A DNA stretch of 5,775 bases from Clostridiales bacterium (GCA_019418025.1 DYCR01000047.1:1-5775); one strand, 5' to 3'. Shown: positions 1 to 5,619, counted from the stretch's first letter. Notes: generated from the letters alone by a model not told the origin. Numbers and translations are program-made.

Positions 1-61
1 GACTCGAACCCCCGACCTGCTGATTACAAATCAGCTGCTCTACCAACTGAGCTATACCGGC
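1..61 (-). tRNA. tRNA-Thr (anticodon UGU), 3' part cut off by window edge
   Basis: Read on the minus strand from 61, the sequence folds as a tRNA. It has a 7-nt acceptor strand GCCGGTA, then TA, a D-arm GCTC-AGTTGGTA-GAGC, and an anticodon arm GCTGA-TTTGTAA-TCAGC. A 5-nt variable loop AGGTC follows, then the T-stem GGGGG and the T-loop start TTCGAGTC. The anticodon in the 7-nt loop is TGT (UGU), which reads ACA and, by wobble, other Thr codons. About 15 nt (rest of the T-arm and the 3' acceptor strand) lie beyond position 1, so acceptor pairing and CCA encoding cannot be checked. It has its own promoter just upstream and may be the first gene of a tRNA cluster continuing outside the window. 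Confidence 0.95.
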
Positions 62-81
62 GGCTCAAACAGAACATGCTT

Positions 82-109
82 ATTATAACACGACAATGAG
101 AAATGTCAA
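82..109 (-). promoter_or_regulatory. Sigma-70/SigA-type promoter of tRNA-Thr
   Basis: On the minus strand a perfect -35 hexamer TTGACA (109-104) and a perfect -10 hexamer TATAAT (87-82) are separated by 16 bp. The predicted start point is near position 75, giving a leader of roughly 14 nt before the mature tRNA 5' end at 61. Consensus hexamers are typical of strong stable-RNA promoters. The promoter begins about 20 bp after the T-tract of the ileS terminator, so the tRNA is transcriptionally insulated from ileS. Confidence 0.88.
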
Positions 110-129
110 GCATTATTTTTACTTTTTTC

Positions 130-160
130 AAAAAATTCTGCCCCCTGATTCAGGGGGCAG
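130..160 (-). terminator. Rho-independent terminator of ileS
   Basis: A perfect 10-bp GC-rich stem CTGCCCCCTG/CAGGGGGCAG (160-151 with 147-138) with a 3-nt loop is followed on the minus strand by AATTTTTT (137-130). It lies about 55 nt downstream of the ileS stop codon and ends the ileS transcript before the tRNA-Thr promoter. A short A-run and T-run on the other side could give weak function on the plus strand, but no plus-strand gene needs it. Confidence 0.92.
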
Positions 161-188
161 ATATCAGCATGTCAGACAGCCGTGCATC

Positions 189-208
189 GCTGCTGCTTCG
201 GCGGCAGC
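189..208 (-). other. Short hairpin in the ileS 3' untranslated region
   Basis: An 8-bp inverted repeat (GCTGCTGC/GCGGCAGC, one G-T pair) encloses a 4-nt loop, TTCG on the plus strand and CGAA on the minus strand. Flanking TGCA sequences could add a few outer pairs past a small bulge. It starts 8 nt after the ileS stop codon and has no T-tract, so it is not itself an intrinsic terminator. It may be a 3'-end stabilising or pausing structure, or incidental pairing in GC-rich DNA. Confidence 0.35.
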
Positions 209-215
209 TGCATGA

Positions 216-3008
216 TTACAGCTCGATCTCCAGACGGGAAACAACACCGGCGCAGCGGGGGCAGAGTCCGTTTTCGTCGGCCTGCTCCGAATGCATCCAG
301 CACCGGGGGCACTTGACACCGCGGGCATCGGACACGCCGATGGTCAGGTCTGCAAAGTTGCTGCCGACACCGGAGGTGCAGCCATCGGCAACGGTTTCAA
401 AATCACAGGAAGAGACGATGAAGATCTCTGCCAGATTCAGACCGGCGCAGGCGGCCTTGAGGGCATCGTTCTCGGTTTGCAGGGAGACGTGGGCCTCCAG
501 TGCCTTACCGATGCGCTTTTCCGCACGGGCAAGCTCCAGAACGCCGTTGACATCCTGACGCAGCTTCATGATGGTGTCCCACTTTGCCATGGCGGCTTCG
601 TCCAGTGCATAGGCAGAGAAGTTCTCGGGCATGCGGTTCAGGACGATATTGCGCAAATCGTCCCCTTCGCGGTGGGGCATTGCCTGCCAGATCTCGTCGC
701 AGGTGAATGCCAGAATGGGGGCAAACAGCTTTGCCATGGCATCCACGATCAGGTACAGGGCAGTCTGAGCGGAGCGGCGGCGGATGCCGTCACGGTCCTC
801 GCAGTACAGACGGTCCTTGATGATATCCAGATAGAAGCTGGACAGCTCCACGACGCAGAAGTCGTTGACAGCATGGGAGACGGTGTGGAATTCGTAGTTG
901 TCGTATGCCTTCAGGCAGGTGGCAACCAGTGCGTCCAGCTTGGTCAGCGCCCAGCGATCCAGCTCCTCCAGTTCCTCCACGGCAACCAGATGATTCGGGT
1001 CGAAGCCGTCCAGATTGCCCAGACAGTAGCGGGCGGTGTTGCGGAACTTCAGGTAGCTCTGGCTCAGCTGCTTGATGATCTCCTTGGAGCAGCGCACATC
1101 TGCGTGATAGTCGGCAGAGCCGGCCCACAGGCGGATGATATCGGCACCAAAGTCCTTGATCAGGTCGGCAGGATCAACGCCGTTGCCCAGAGACTTGTGC
1201 ATGGCGCGGCCCTGACCGTCAACCACCCATCCGTGGGTCAGAACCTGCTTGAAGGGGGCACCCTGACCCAGTGCGCCGACAGAAGTCAGCAGGGAGGACT
1301 GGAACCAACCACGGTACTGGTCGGCACCCTCCAGATACACGTCAGCCGGCCACAGCTCGGGGGTGTCGCGGCGCAGGGAGGCGTAGTGGGTGGAGCCGGA
1401 GTCGAACCATCCGTCCAGTGTGTCGGTTTCCTTTTCAAAGCCGTGGGAGCCGCCGCAGTGGGGGCAGACCAGACCCTCGGGGATCAGGTCCTCGGCTTCC
1501 TTTTCAAACCAGATGTTGGAGCCATGCTCGGCAAACAGACGGGAGGTGTGGGCGATGGTCTCGGGGGTGCAGACGGGCTTGCCGCAGTCCTTACAGTAGA
1601 ACACGGGGATCGGCAGACCCCAACGGCGCTGACGGGAGATGCACCAGTCGGCACGCTCGCGGACCATGCTGACCATGCGGTCCTCGCCCCATGCAGGAAG
1701 CCAGCGCAGGCCCTCGCAGGCGGCGGCTGCTTCTTCCTTGAAGCTGTCTACGGAGCAGAACCACTGGGGTGTTGCACGGAAGATGATGGGGGTCTTGCAG
1801 CGCCAGCAATGGGGGTAGGAGTGCATGATGTTTTCAGAGGCGAAGAGCATGCCGCTTTCCTTCATGTCCTCCAGAATGACGGGGTTTGACTCGTCGGTGG
1901 TCATGCCTGCGTACTTGCCGGCATAGTCGGTGTGGCGGCCCCGATCGTCCACGGGAACCACCAGATCCATGCCGTAGCGCATGCAGGTCTGATAGTCGTC
2001 GGCACCGAAGCCGGGAGCCGTGTGGACACAGCCGGTACCGGAATCCATGGTGACATACTCGGCATTGACCAGACGGGAGGTCTTGTCCAAGAAGGGGTGC
2101 TGCGCCAGCATGTTCTCAAAGAAGCTGCCGGGGTAGGTGGCAAGGACCTCGTAATGCTCAAAGCCGCCGATCTTCATGACCTTATCCATCAGGGCCTCGG
2201 CCATGATGTAGGTCTCGCCGTTTTCTGCCTTGACCAGAACGTAGGCATCCCGGGGATGCAGGCAGATGCCCATGTTGCCGGGCAGGGTCCAGATGGTGGT
2301 GGTCCAGATGACGAAGAAGGCCTTGGTCAGGTCAAACTGGGACAGCTTGCCCAGATCGTCCTTCATGGGGAACTTGACGTAGACGGAGGTACAGGGATCG
2401 TCCTGATACTCGATCTCGGCTTCTGCCAGAGCCGTCTCGTCCTTGGGGCACCAGTAAACGGGCTTCAGGCCCTTGTAGATATAGCCCTTGTCGTACATGG
2501 CGCCGAAGATCTTGATCTCCTCGGACTCGAATCTGCGGTCCATGGTGCGGTAGGGGTGCTTCCAGTCGCCGATGACACCCAGACGCTTGAAGCCGGCCAT
2601 CTGACGCTGGATATAGTTCTCGGCAAACTCCTCGCAGGCGCTGCGGAACTCGGGGATGGGCATGGCCTTGCGGTTGAGCTTGTTCTTTTTGATGATGGCA
2701 GACTCGATGGGCATGCCGTGGTTGTCCCAGCCGGGGACGTAGGGGGTGTAGTAGCCGCGCATGGCAAAGCTGCGGATGATGAAATCCTTCAGGGTCTTGT
2801 TCAGGGCGTGGCCCATGTGGATATCACCGTTGGAGAAGGGAGGGCCGTCGTGCAGGACGAAGGGCTTGCAGTCCTTGTTCTTTTCCAGCATTGCGCTGTA
2901 CACATCCAGATTCTCCCAGTTTTCCAGCATGCCGGGCTCACGGTTGGGCAGGCCCGCCTTCATGGGGAAGGAAGTTTTGGGTGTGATGATGGTATTTTTG
3001 TATTCCAT
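216..3008 (-). CDS. ileS: Isoleucyl-tRNA synthetase (IleRS), class I
   Basis: Charges tRNA-Ile with isoleucine in the cytoplasm, at the cost of ATP. The 930-aa length fits a full bacterial IleRS with a C-terminal zinc finger. The HIGH motif is HMGH (64-67). The CP1 editing domain shows WTTTIWTLPGN (235-245) and GTGCVHTAPGFGADD (324-338), with acidic residues D337/D338 in the usual place for hydrolysing mischarged Val-tRNA. WCISRQRRWG (455-464) and DTLDGWFDSGST (529-540) are conserved core blocks. Cysteines 472, 475, 515 and 518 look like an internal zinc site, and 900, 903, 916 and 919 form the C-terminal one. The KMSKS loop reads AMHKS (602-606): the second lysine is kept, the first is replaced. 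The start is supported by GGAGGT 9 nt upstream (3023-3018). Expression is controlled by the T-box leader before it, and a terminator follows. Confidence 0.98.
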   Translation of the reverse strand: MEYKNTIITPKTSFPMKAGLPNREPGMLENWENLDVYSAMLEKNKDCKPFVLHDGPPFSNGDIHMGHALNKTLKDFIIRSFAMRGYYTPYVPGWDNHGMPIESAIIKKNKLNRKAMPIPEFRSACEEFAENYIQRQMAGFKRLGVIGDWKHPYRTMDRRFESEEIKIFGAMYDKGYIYKGLKPVYWCPKDETALAEAEIEYQDDPCTSVYVKFPMKDDLGKLSQFDLTKAFFVIWTTTIWTLPGNMGICLHPRDAYVLVKAENGETYIMAEALMDKVMKIGGFEHYEVLATYPGSFFENMLAQHPFLDKTSRLVNAEYVTMDSGTGCVHTAPGFGADDYQTCMRYGMDLVVPVDDRGRHTDYAGKYAGMTTDESNPVILEDMKESGMLFASENIMHSYPHCWRCKTPIIFRATPQWFCSVDSFKEEAAAACEGLRWLPAWGEDRMVSMVRERADWCISRQRRWGLPIPVFYCKDCGKPVCTPETIAHTSRLFAEHGSNIWFEKEAEDLIPEGLVCPHCGGSHGFEKETDTLDGWFDSGSTHYASLRRDTPELWPADVYLEGADQYRGWFQSSLLTSVGALGQGAPFKQVLTHGWVVDGQGRAMHKSLGNGVDPADLIKDFGADIIRLWAGSADYHADVRCSKEIIKQLSQSYLKFRNTARYCLGNLDGFDPNHLVAVEELEELDRWALTKLDALVATCLKAYDNYEFHTVSHAVNDFCVVELSSFYLDIIKDRLYCEDRDGIRRRSAQTALYLIVDAMAKLFAPILAFTCDEIWQAMPHREGDDLRNIVLNRMPENFSAYALDEAAMAKWDTIMKLRQDVNGVLELARAEKRIGKALEAHVSLQTENDALKAACAGLNLAEIFIVSSCDFETVADGCTSGVGSNFADLTIGVSDARGVKCPRCWMHSEQADENGLCPRCAGVVSRLEIEL

Positions 3009-3017
3009 ATTGAAGTT

Positions 3018-3023
3018 ACCTCC
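3018..3023 (-). promoter_or_regulatory. Ribosome binding site of ileS
   Basis: GGAGGT on the minus strand lies 9 nt before the ATG at 3008. It lies 12 nt beyond the end of the T-tract of the leader terminator, so it is transcribed only when the T-box antiterminates. Confidence 0.85.
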
Positions 3024-3035
3024 ATCTTAAAGTTT

Positions 3036-3078
3036 AAAAAATAAGCGCCCCTGTCCCTTGGATAAGAGACAAAGGCGC
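3036..3078 (-). terminator. T-box leader terminator (attenuator) of ileS
   Basis: On the minus strand 3078-3064 (GCGCCTTTGTCTCTT) pairs over 15 bp with 3059-3045 (AAGGGACAGGGGCGC), with G-T wobbles and a 4-nt loop. The stem is followed by TTATTTTTT (3044-3036). The 5' arm contains the sequence needed for the antiterminator (3075-3064), so the two structures exclude each other. This is the regulated off-state of the ileS leader. Confidence 0.9.
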
Positions 3079-3275
3079 ATAAACCTCTGCGGTACCACTC
3101 TTGTTCCGGATCGCTCCGGCACTCGATGCGCAGTATCGGGCGCAAACCGGCGCAGCCTACTCATTGCTTTTCGGTGCGCTGCTCAGAGGTGATACATTCA
3201 GGGGCTGCTTACTGCCTTGCACCGAAACGGCAGCTCTCTGGAAGCAGGGGGGATGAATGCGTGTCCTCTTCAAAG
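3036..3275 (-). promoter_or_regulatory. T-box riboswitch sensing uncharged tRNA-Ile (ileS leader)
   Basis: A transcriptional T-box. Stem I is built from AGAGG/CCTCT (3269-3265 with 3189-3185), then GCATTCA/TGAATGT (3260-3254 with 3200-3194). It continues with CTGCTT/AAGCAG (3247-3242 with 3210-3205) and CTGCC/GGCAG (3233-3229 with 3216-3212). An AGAG-type bulge (3240-3234) and a GGTGCAAGG distal loop resemble the interdigitating T-loops of canonical stem I. The specifier ATC (Ile) is at 3193-3191 in the 3' side of the internal loop, followed by A. A GNRA-capped hairpin (3119-3106) fits stem III. The T-box core AAGAGTGGTACCGC (3102-3089) builds an antiterminator: AAGAG/CTCTT, a 7-nt bulge TGGTACC, and GCAGAGG/CCTTTGT (3090-3084 with 3075-3069). 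Bulge TGGT matches a tRNA ending ACCA. Uncharged tRNA-Ile should stabilise the antiterminator and turn ileS on. The 5' boundary is approximate. Confidence 0.94.
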
Positions 3276-3299
3276 CGTTGGGGTATTGAGAAGATCAGC

Positions 3300-3977
3300 T
3301 CAGTGCTGAGAATTATCGTAATTGCGTCCGAACTGCAGGTTCATGAACTTGCTGGTGGTTTCGGACTGGGGATGCCGGGGAGGAGCCACGGGAGCGGTGT
3401 CCTCGGTGGTGCCGACCATTGCCTCCAGATTGCTGGAGATCTCGTCGGCAACGGCATTTGCCTCGGGGGTGTTGCCGTTGGGGTTTTCGTAGTCAAATGC
3501 CACGGCACCGCCCTTGGAGACGGGACGGTTTGCGCTCTTGATGCGCTCGAGGGCCTGAATGCAGGTTTTCATCTGATCCTGGATCTCGGTGATCTTTGCG
3601 GCGGCAGCCTTCTTGGCATCCTCAACGCGCTCGTTCTCGGCGGCAATCAGGGTGCCGGCGTTCTTGGCGTTTTCGGCGGCGGCAGCGTTGGCGTTGTTGA
3701 GCATGGTGGTGCATTTGGACTCAGCCTCACGGACCATCTTGTCGCAGGTCTTTTGGGCGTTGACGATGGCATCACGCATGCTTGCCTCGTTGCGGCGGTA
3801 CTCTTCAAGCTTTTCCACAAGAACACGCATCTTGCTCTTGAGCAGGGCATTTTCCTTGTAAAGGGTCACATAGTCCTCGGTCAGCGGTTCCAGAAACTCG
3901 TCCACGGACTGCATATCATAACCGCCGAATACGGCCTTATCAAAGGCGATCTCATCAATTTGCTGGGGTGTAAACAT
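3300..3977 (-). CDS. divIVA: DivIVA-family cell division/polarity protein
   Basis: Cytoplasmic coiled-coil scaffold of the DivIVA family, which binds negatively curved membrane at septa and poles and recruits division or growth proteins. The 225-aa product opens with the family signature: FTPQQIDEIAF, then VFGGYDMQSVDEFLEPL (residues 2-32). F17 aligns with the membrane-inserting Phe of Bacillus subtilis DivIVA; the adjacent Arg is Gly18 here. Residues about 28-85 and 85-150 are heptad-like and charged (Ala-rich in the second part), consistent with coiled coil. About 150-225 is Pro/Gly/Asn-rich and probably disordered, with a final segment KFMNLQFGRNY. The start is supported by AAAGGA 7 nt upstream (3990-3985). 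The gene begins 26 nt after the sepF stop, so it is probably in one operon with sepF. The C-terminal residues are peculiar to this lineage and I cannot assign them a role. Confidence 0.92.
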   Translation of the reverse strand: MFTPQQIDEIAFDKAVFGGYDMQSVDEFLEPLTEDYVTLYKENALLKSKMRVLVEKLEEYRRNEASMRDAIVNAQKTCDKMVREAESKCTTMLNNANAAAAENAKNAGTLIAAENERVEDAKKAAAAKITEIQDQMKTCIQALERIKSANRPVSKGGAVAFDYENPNGNTPEANAVADEISSNLEAMVGTTEDTAPVAPPRHPQSETTSKFMNLQFGRNYDNSQH

Positions 3978-4003
3978 AGTCTAGTCCTTTCTGCCGGTTA
4001 ATC

Positions 4004-4534
4004 TCAGATATAGCTTTCTACTTCGCCCTGAAGATTCTTCAAATCGCCCAGAATCTCCATGTTGTAGGGGCAGAACAGGTAGGTAGCCTGAGAGATCTTC
4101 TTCACAGAGCCGTCCAATGCATAGGTGCAGCCGGACAGGAAGTCCACCACGCGGCGGGCCAGAGCCTTGTCCACGTTCTCCAGATTCAGAACGACAGCCT
4201 TCTTGTTGCGCAGGTTATTGGCAATGGTGGGGGCATCGTTGAAGCCCTCCGGACGGGTGAGGATCACCTGCTGCTTTGCAGAAGAAGAGGTGTTGATCAC
4301 GGTGCCGGAGAAGCCGGAGCCGGAGCTGGGGGTGAAGGCTGCGGATGCAGCGGGGGTGCTCACGGTGCCGGAGAAGCTGGGCTCGGCGGGGCTGGAAACG
4401 GGAGCTTCGTGGGTGAAACGGGGAGCAGCATGCTCCTCAGCATATTCGCCATCCATCTCGTCATCATATTCATCATAATCGTCATCTGCAGCGTAAGGCT
4501 GGGCAAATTTCTTGATATCATCCCAAAAACTCAT
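4004..4534 (-). CDS. sepF: Cell division protein SepF
   Basis: FtsZ-binding protein that tethers Z-ring filaments to the membrane. The 176-aa product has the family's three parts. The N-terminal MSFWDDIKKFAQPY looks like the membrane-binding amphipathic helix. A very acidic stretch (17-34, DDDYDEYDDEMDGEYAEE) leads into a Ser/Thr/Pro/Ala linker to about residue 85. The SepF core (about 88-176) contains QQVILTRPEGFNDAP, AVVLNLENVDKALARRVVDFLSG and the YALDGSVKKIS...TYLFCP block. The linker holds two FSGTV copies 21 residues apart (54 and 75), which are also an 18-bp DNA repeat. The start is supported by GGAGG 11 nt upstream (4550-4546). It lies between yggS and divIVA, the usual Firmicutes neighbourhood, although the ylmG and ylmH genes that often follow are missing. 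Confidence 0.96.
   Translation of the reverse strand: MSFWDDIKKFAQPYAADDDYDEYDDEMDGEYAEEHAAPRFTHEAPVSSPAEPSFSGTVSTPAASAAFTPSSGSGFSGTVINTSSSAKQQVILTRPEGFNDAPTIANNLRNKKAVVLNLENVDKALARRVVDFLSGCTYALDGSVKKISQATYLFCPYNMEILGDLKNLQGEVESYI
4297..4377. repeat. In-frame 18-bp direct repeat pair in the sepF linker
   Basis: The 18-bp sequence TCACGGTGCCGGAGAAGC occurs identically at 4297-4314 and 4360-4377. The offset is 63 bp, exactly 21 codons, so each copy encodes FSGTV in the disordered linker of SepF. Loss or gain of the unit by slippage or recombination would keep the reading frame. Confidence 0.85.
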
Positions 4535-4560
4535 ATATCTGTATTCCTCCTATGTATTCA

Positions 4561-4589
4561 CATCTATGATTGATCGTATTTTATAGATG
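4561..4589 (-). repeat. Inverted repeat across the yggS stop codon
   Basis: CATCTAT (4561-4567) and ATAGATG (4583-4589) are perfect 7-bp inverted repeats with a 15-nt spacer. They overlap the yggS stop codon and end about 10 nt before the sepF ribosome binding site. The stem is AT-rich with no T-tract, so it is not a terminator. It could modulate sepF translation or bind a protein, or be chance. Confidence 0.3.
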
Positions 4590-5288
4590 AGGCTTATCGT
4601 AGTTACGTGCGCCGAAAATGGCGGTGCCGACCCGGACCATGGTGGAACCACAGGCAATGGCATCGGCAAAATCGTCAGACATACCCATAGATAGACAGTC
4701 TGCGTTTACATTATCGTATTTTTTTCTGCTTATGTCAACAGAAAGCTGCGAAATTTCTTGAAAAAATTCAAAATTTTCTCCCGGATGTTTGCAAATTGGA
4801 GGAATGGCCATCAGTCCCCGGACCCGCAGATGGCAGAATTTATAAAATTGATCCAAAATCTGGGGAAGCTCTTCGGCAAAAAAGCCGGATTTGCTGGGCT
4901 CCCGCCCGATGTTGATCTCCAGAAGGATGTCCTGAACGAGGCCCTGACGGGCGGCTTCCTTCTCAATGGCCTCCATCAGATTGAGCCGATCGACGCTTTG
5001 GATGAGGTCCACCTTTCCCACCACCTGCCGGACCTTGTTGGTTTGGAGATGGCCGATGAAGTGGACGGGCGCACCACGATAGGCATCCTCCGACAGCTTT
5101 TTCGTCAGCTCTTGGACCCGGTTCTCTCCGCAGCAGTCCACTCCGGCGGCAATGGCCTGCCGGACAGCATCGGCATCGTTCATTTTGGTGGCGGCGCACA
5201 GCAGGATTTGGCTTGGGTCCCGGCCTGCGGCCAGAGCGGCGGCGTTCATCTGGCTGCGGATGGCAGCGACATTTTCTGCAATAGACAT
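4581..5288 (-). CDS. yggS: YggS/PLPBP-family pyridoxal phosphate homeostasis protein
   Basis: Single-domain, PLP-binding TIM-barrel protein (PROSC/YBL036c family; ylmE in Bacillus). It is not known to be an enzyme and acts in cellular PLP and amino/keto-acid balance. The 235-aa length is normal. Family motifs in order: the Schiff-base lysine K35 in LLCAATKM, GENRVQE (54-60), HFIGHLQTNK (76-85), QSVDR (97-101), EINIGREPSKSG (124-135), GLMAIPP (158-164), LSMGMSDDFADAI (199-211) and GSTMVRVGTAIFG (214-226), which bind the PLP phosphate. The start is supported by AAGGAGG 5 nt upstream (5300-5294). It heads the yggS-sepF-divIVA group. A hairpin terminator ends about 20 nt before its start codon. 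The stretch encoding residues 163-196 is strikingly AT-rich (32 of 100 bases GC at 4701-4800) although the protein remains conserved. Confidence 0.95.
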   Translation of the reverse strand: MSIAENVAAIRSQMNAAALAAGRDPSQILLCAATKMNDADAVRQAIAAGVDCCGENRVQELTKKLSEDAYRGAPVHFIGHLQTNKVRQVVGKVDLIQSVDRLNLMEAIEKEAARQGLVQDILLEINIGREPSKSGFFAEELPQILDQFYKFCHLRVRGLMAIPPICKHPGENFEFFQEISQLSVDISRKKYDNVNADCLSMGMSDDFADAIACGSTMVRVGTAIFGARNYDKPHL

Positions 5289-5308
5289 AGGGTCCTCCTT
5301 ATCAAATC

Positions 5309-5339
5309 AAAAAAGCGGTGGATCACTCCACCGCTTTTT
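5309..5339 (-). terminator. Rho-independent terminator after hfq
   Basis: An 8-bp perfect GC-rich stem GCGGTGGA/TCCACCGC (5334-5327 with 5322-5315 on the minus strand) has a 4-nt loop and a T-tract TTTTTT (5314-5309). The upstream A-run (5339-5335) can pair with the T-run, extending the stem to 13 bp and making it symmetrical, so potentially bidirectional. It begins 4 nt after the hfq stop codon and ends 20 nt before the yggS start. Confidence 0.9.
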
Positions 5340-5343
5340 CCGG

Positions 5344-5574
5344 TTATGCCGGTTGTCCGTTTGCCCGCAGGGGACGAATGGGTACCAGGGTGGAGATGGC
5401 GTGCTTGTAGATCATCTGCTGCTTGCCATCGGTCGTCAGCACCACCACGAAGTTGTCGTAGCCGGTGACCAACCCCCGGAGCTGGAATCCATTCATAAGA
5501 AATAAGGTGACCGGGATTTTGTCTCTGCGCACCTCTTTCAAAATGGCGTCCTGAAGATTAATGATGTCTGACAT
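5344..5574 (-). CDS. hfq: RNA-binding protein Hfq
   Basis: Hexameric Sm-like RNA chaperone that binds small RNAs and mRNAs. The 76-aa product is almost only the Sm core, as in many Firmicutes. Sm1 covers about residues 8-46: LQDAILKEVRRDKIPVTLFL, then NGFQLRGLVTGYDNFVVVL. Sm2 is QMIYKHAISTLVP (53-65). Visible RNA-contact residues are Q8 and the K57-H58 pair of the YKHA motif on the proximal face, F25 at the place of the distal-face Tyr of E. coli, and R16/R17/K19 on the rim. The C-terminal tail is only about 11 residues. A GTG at 5616 extends the frame by 14 residues (VLRYVYPKRKKEIH), but AAGGAA 6 nt before the ATG at 5574 and the family N-terminus favour the shorter form. It follows miaA by 45 nt, the widespread miaA-hfq arrangement. 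I see no convincing promoter in that gap. Confidence 0.96.
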   Translation of the reverse strand: MSDIINLQDAILKEVRRDKIPVTLFLMNGFQLRGLVTGYDNFVVVLTTDGKQQMIYKHAISTLVPIRPLRANGQPA

Positions 5575-5580
5575 ATGTAT

Positions 5581-5586
5581 TTCCTT
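5581..5586 (-). promoter_or_regulatory. Ribosome binding site that decides the hfq start
   Basis: AAGGAA on the minus strand is 6 nt upstream of the ATG at 5574-5572, within a purine-rich stretch. It places the hfq start there rather than at the in-frame GTG at 5616, which has no comparable site and would add residues not seen in the family. Confidence 0.75.
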
Positions 5587-5619
5587 CTTTCTTTTGGGAT
5601 ATACATATCTTAGCACGAT

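Noticed and set aside
291..1889. Long plus-strand open frame (532 codons) opposite ileS
   Set aside because: It is the mirror of a GC-biased conserved gene. Its product has no recognisable domain, there is no ribosome binding site or promoter, and the minus strand encodes an intact IleRS across the whole stretch.
1932..3044. Second long plus-strand open frame (370 codons) opposite the ileS 5' part
   Set aside because: Same cause: a low-complexity V/G/H/D/L composition typical of antisense reading of GC-rich codons. It also runs over the ileS ribosome binding site.
3312..3317. GATAAT as a -10 box for ileS
   Set aside because: No acceptable -35 hexamer is found at 16-18 bp, and the site lies within the divIVA coding sequence, so it is likely chance.
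3126..4001. Plus-strand open frame (291 codons) opposite divIVA and the T-box
   Set aside because: It overlaps both a clear riboswitch and a clear gene on the other strand, and its translation resembles no family I know.
5575..5616. N-terminal extension of Hfq from a GTG at 5616
   Set aside because: The added residues are basic and non-conserved, no ribosome binding site precedes the GTG, and AAGGAA lies exactly before the ATG at 5574.
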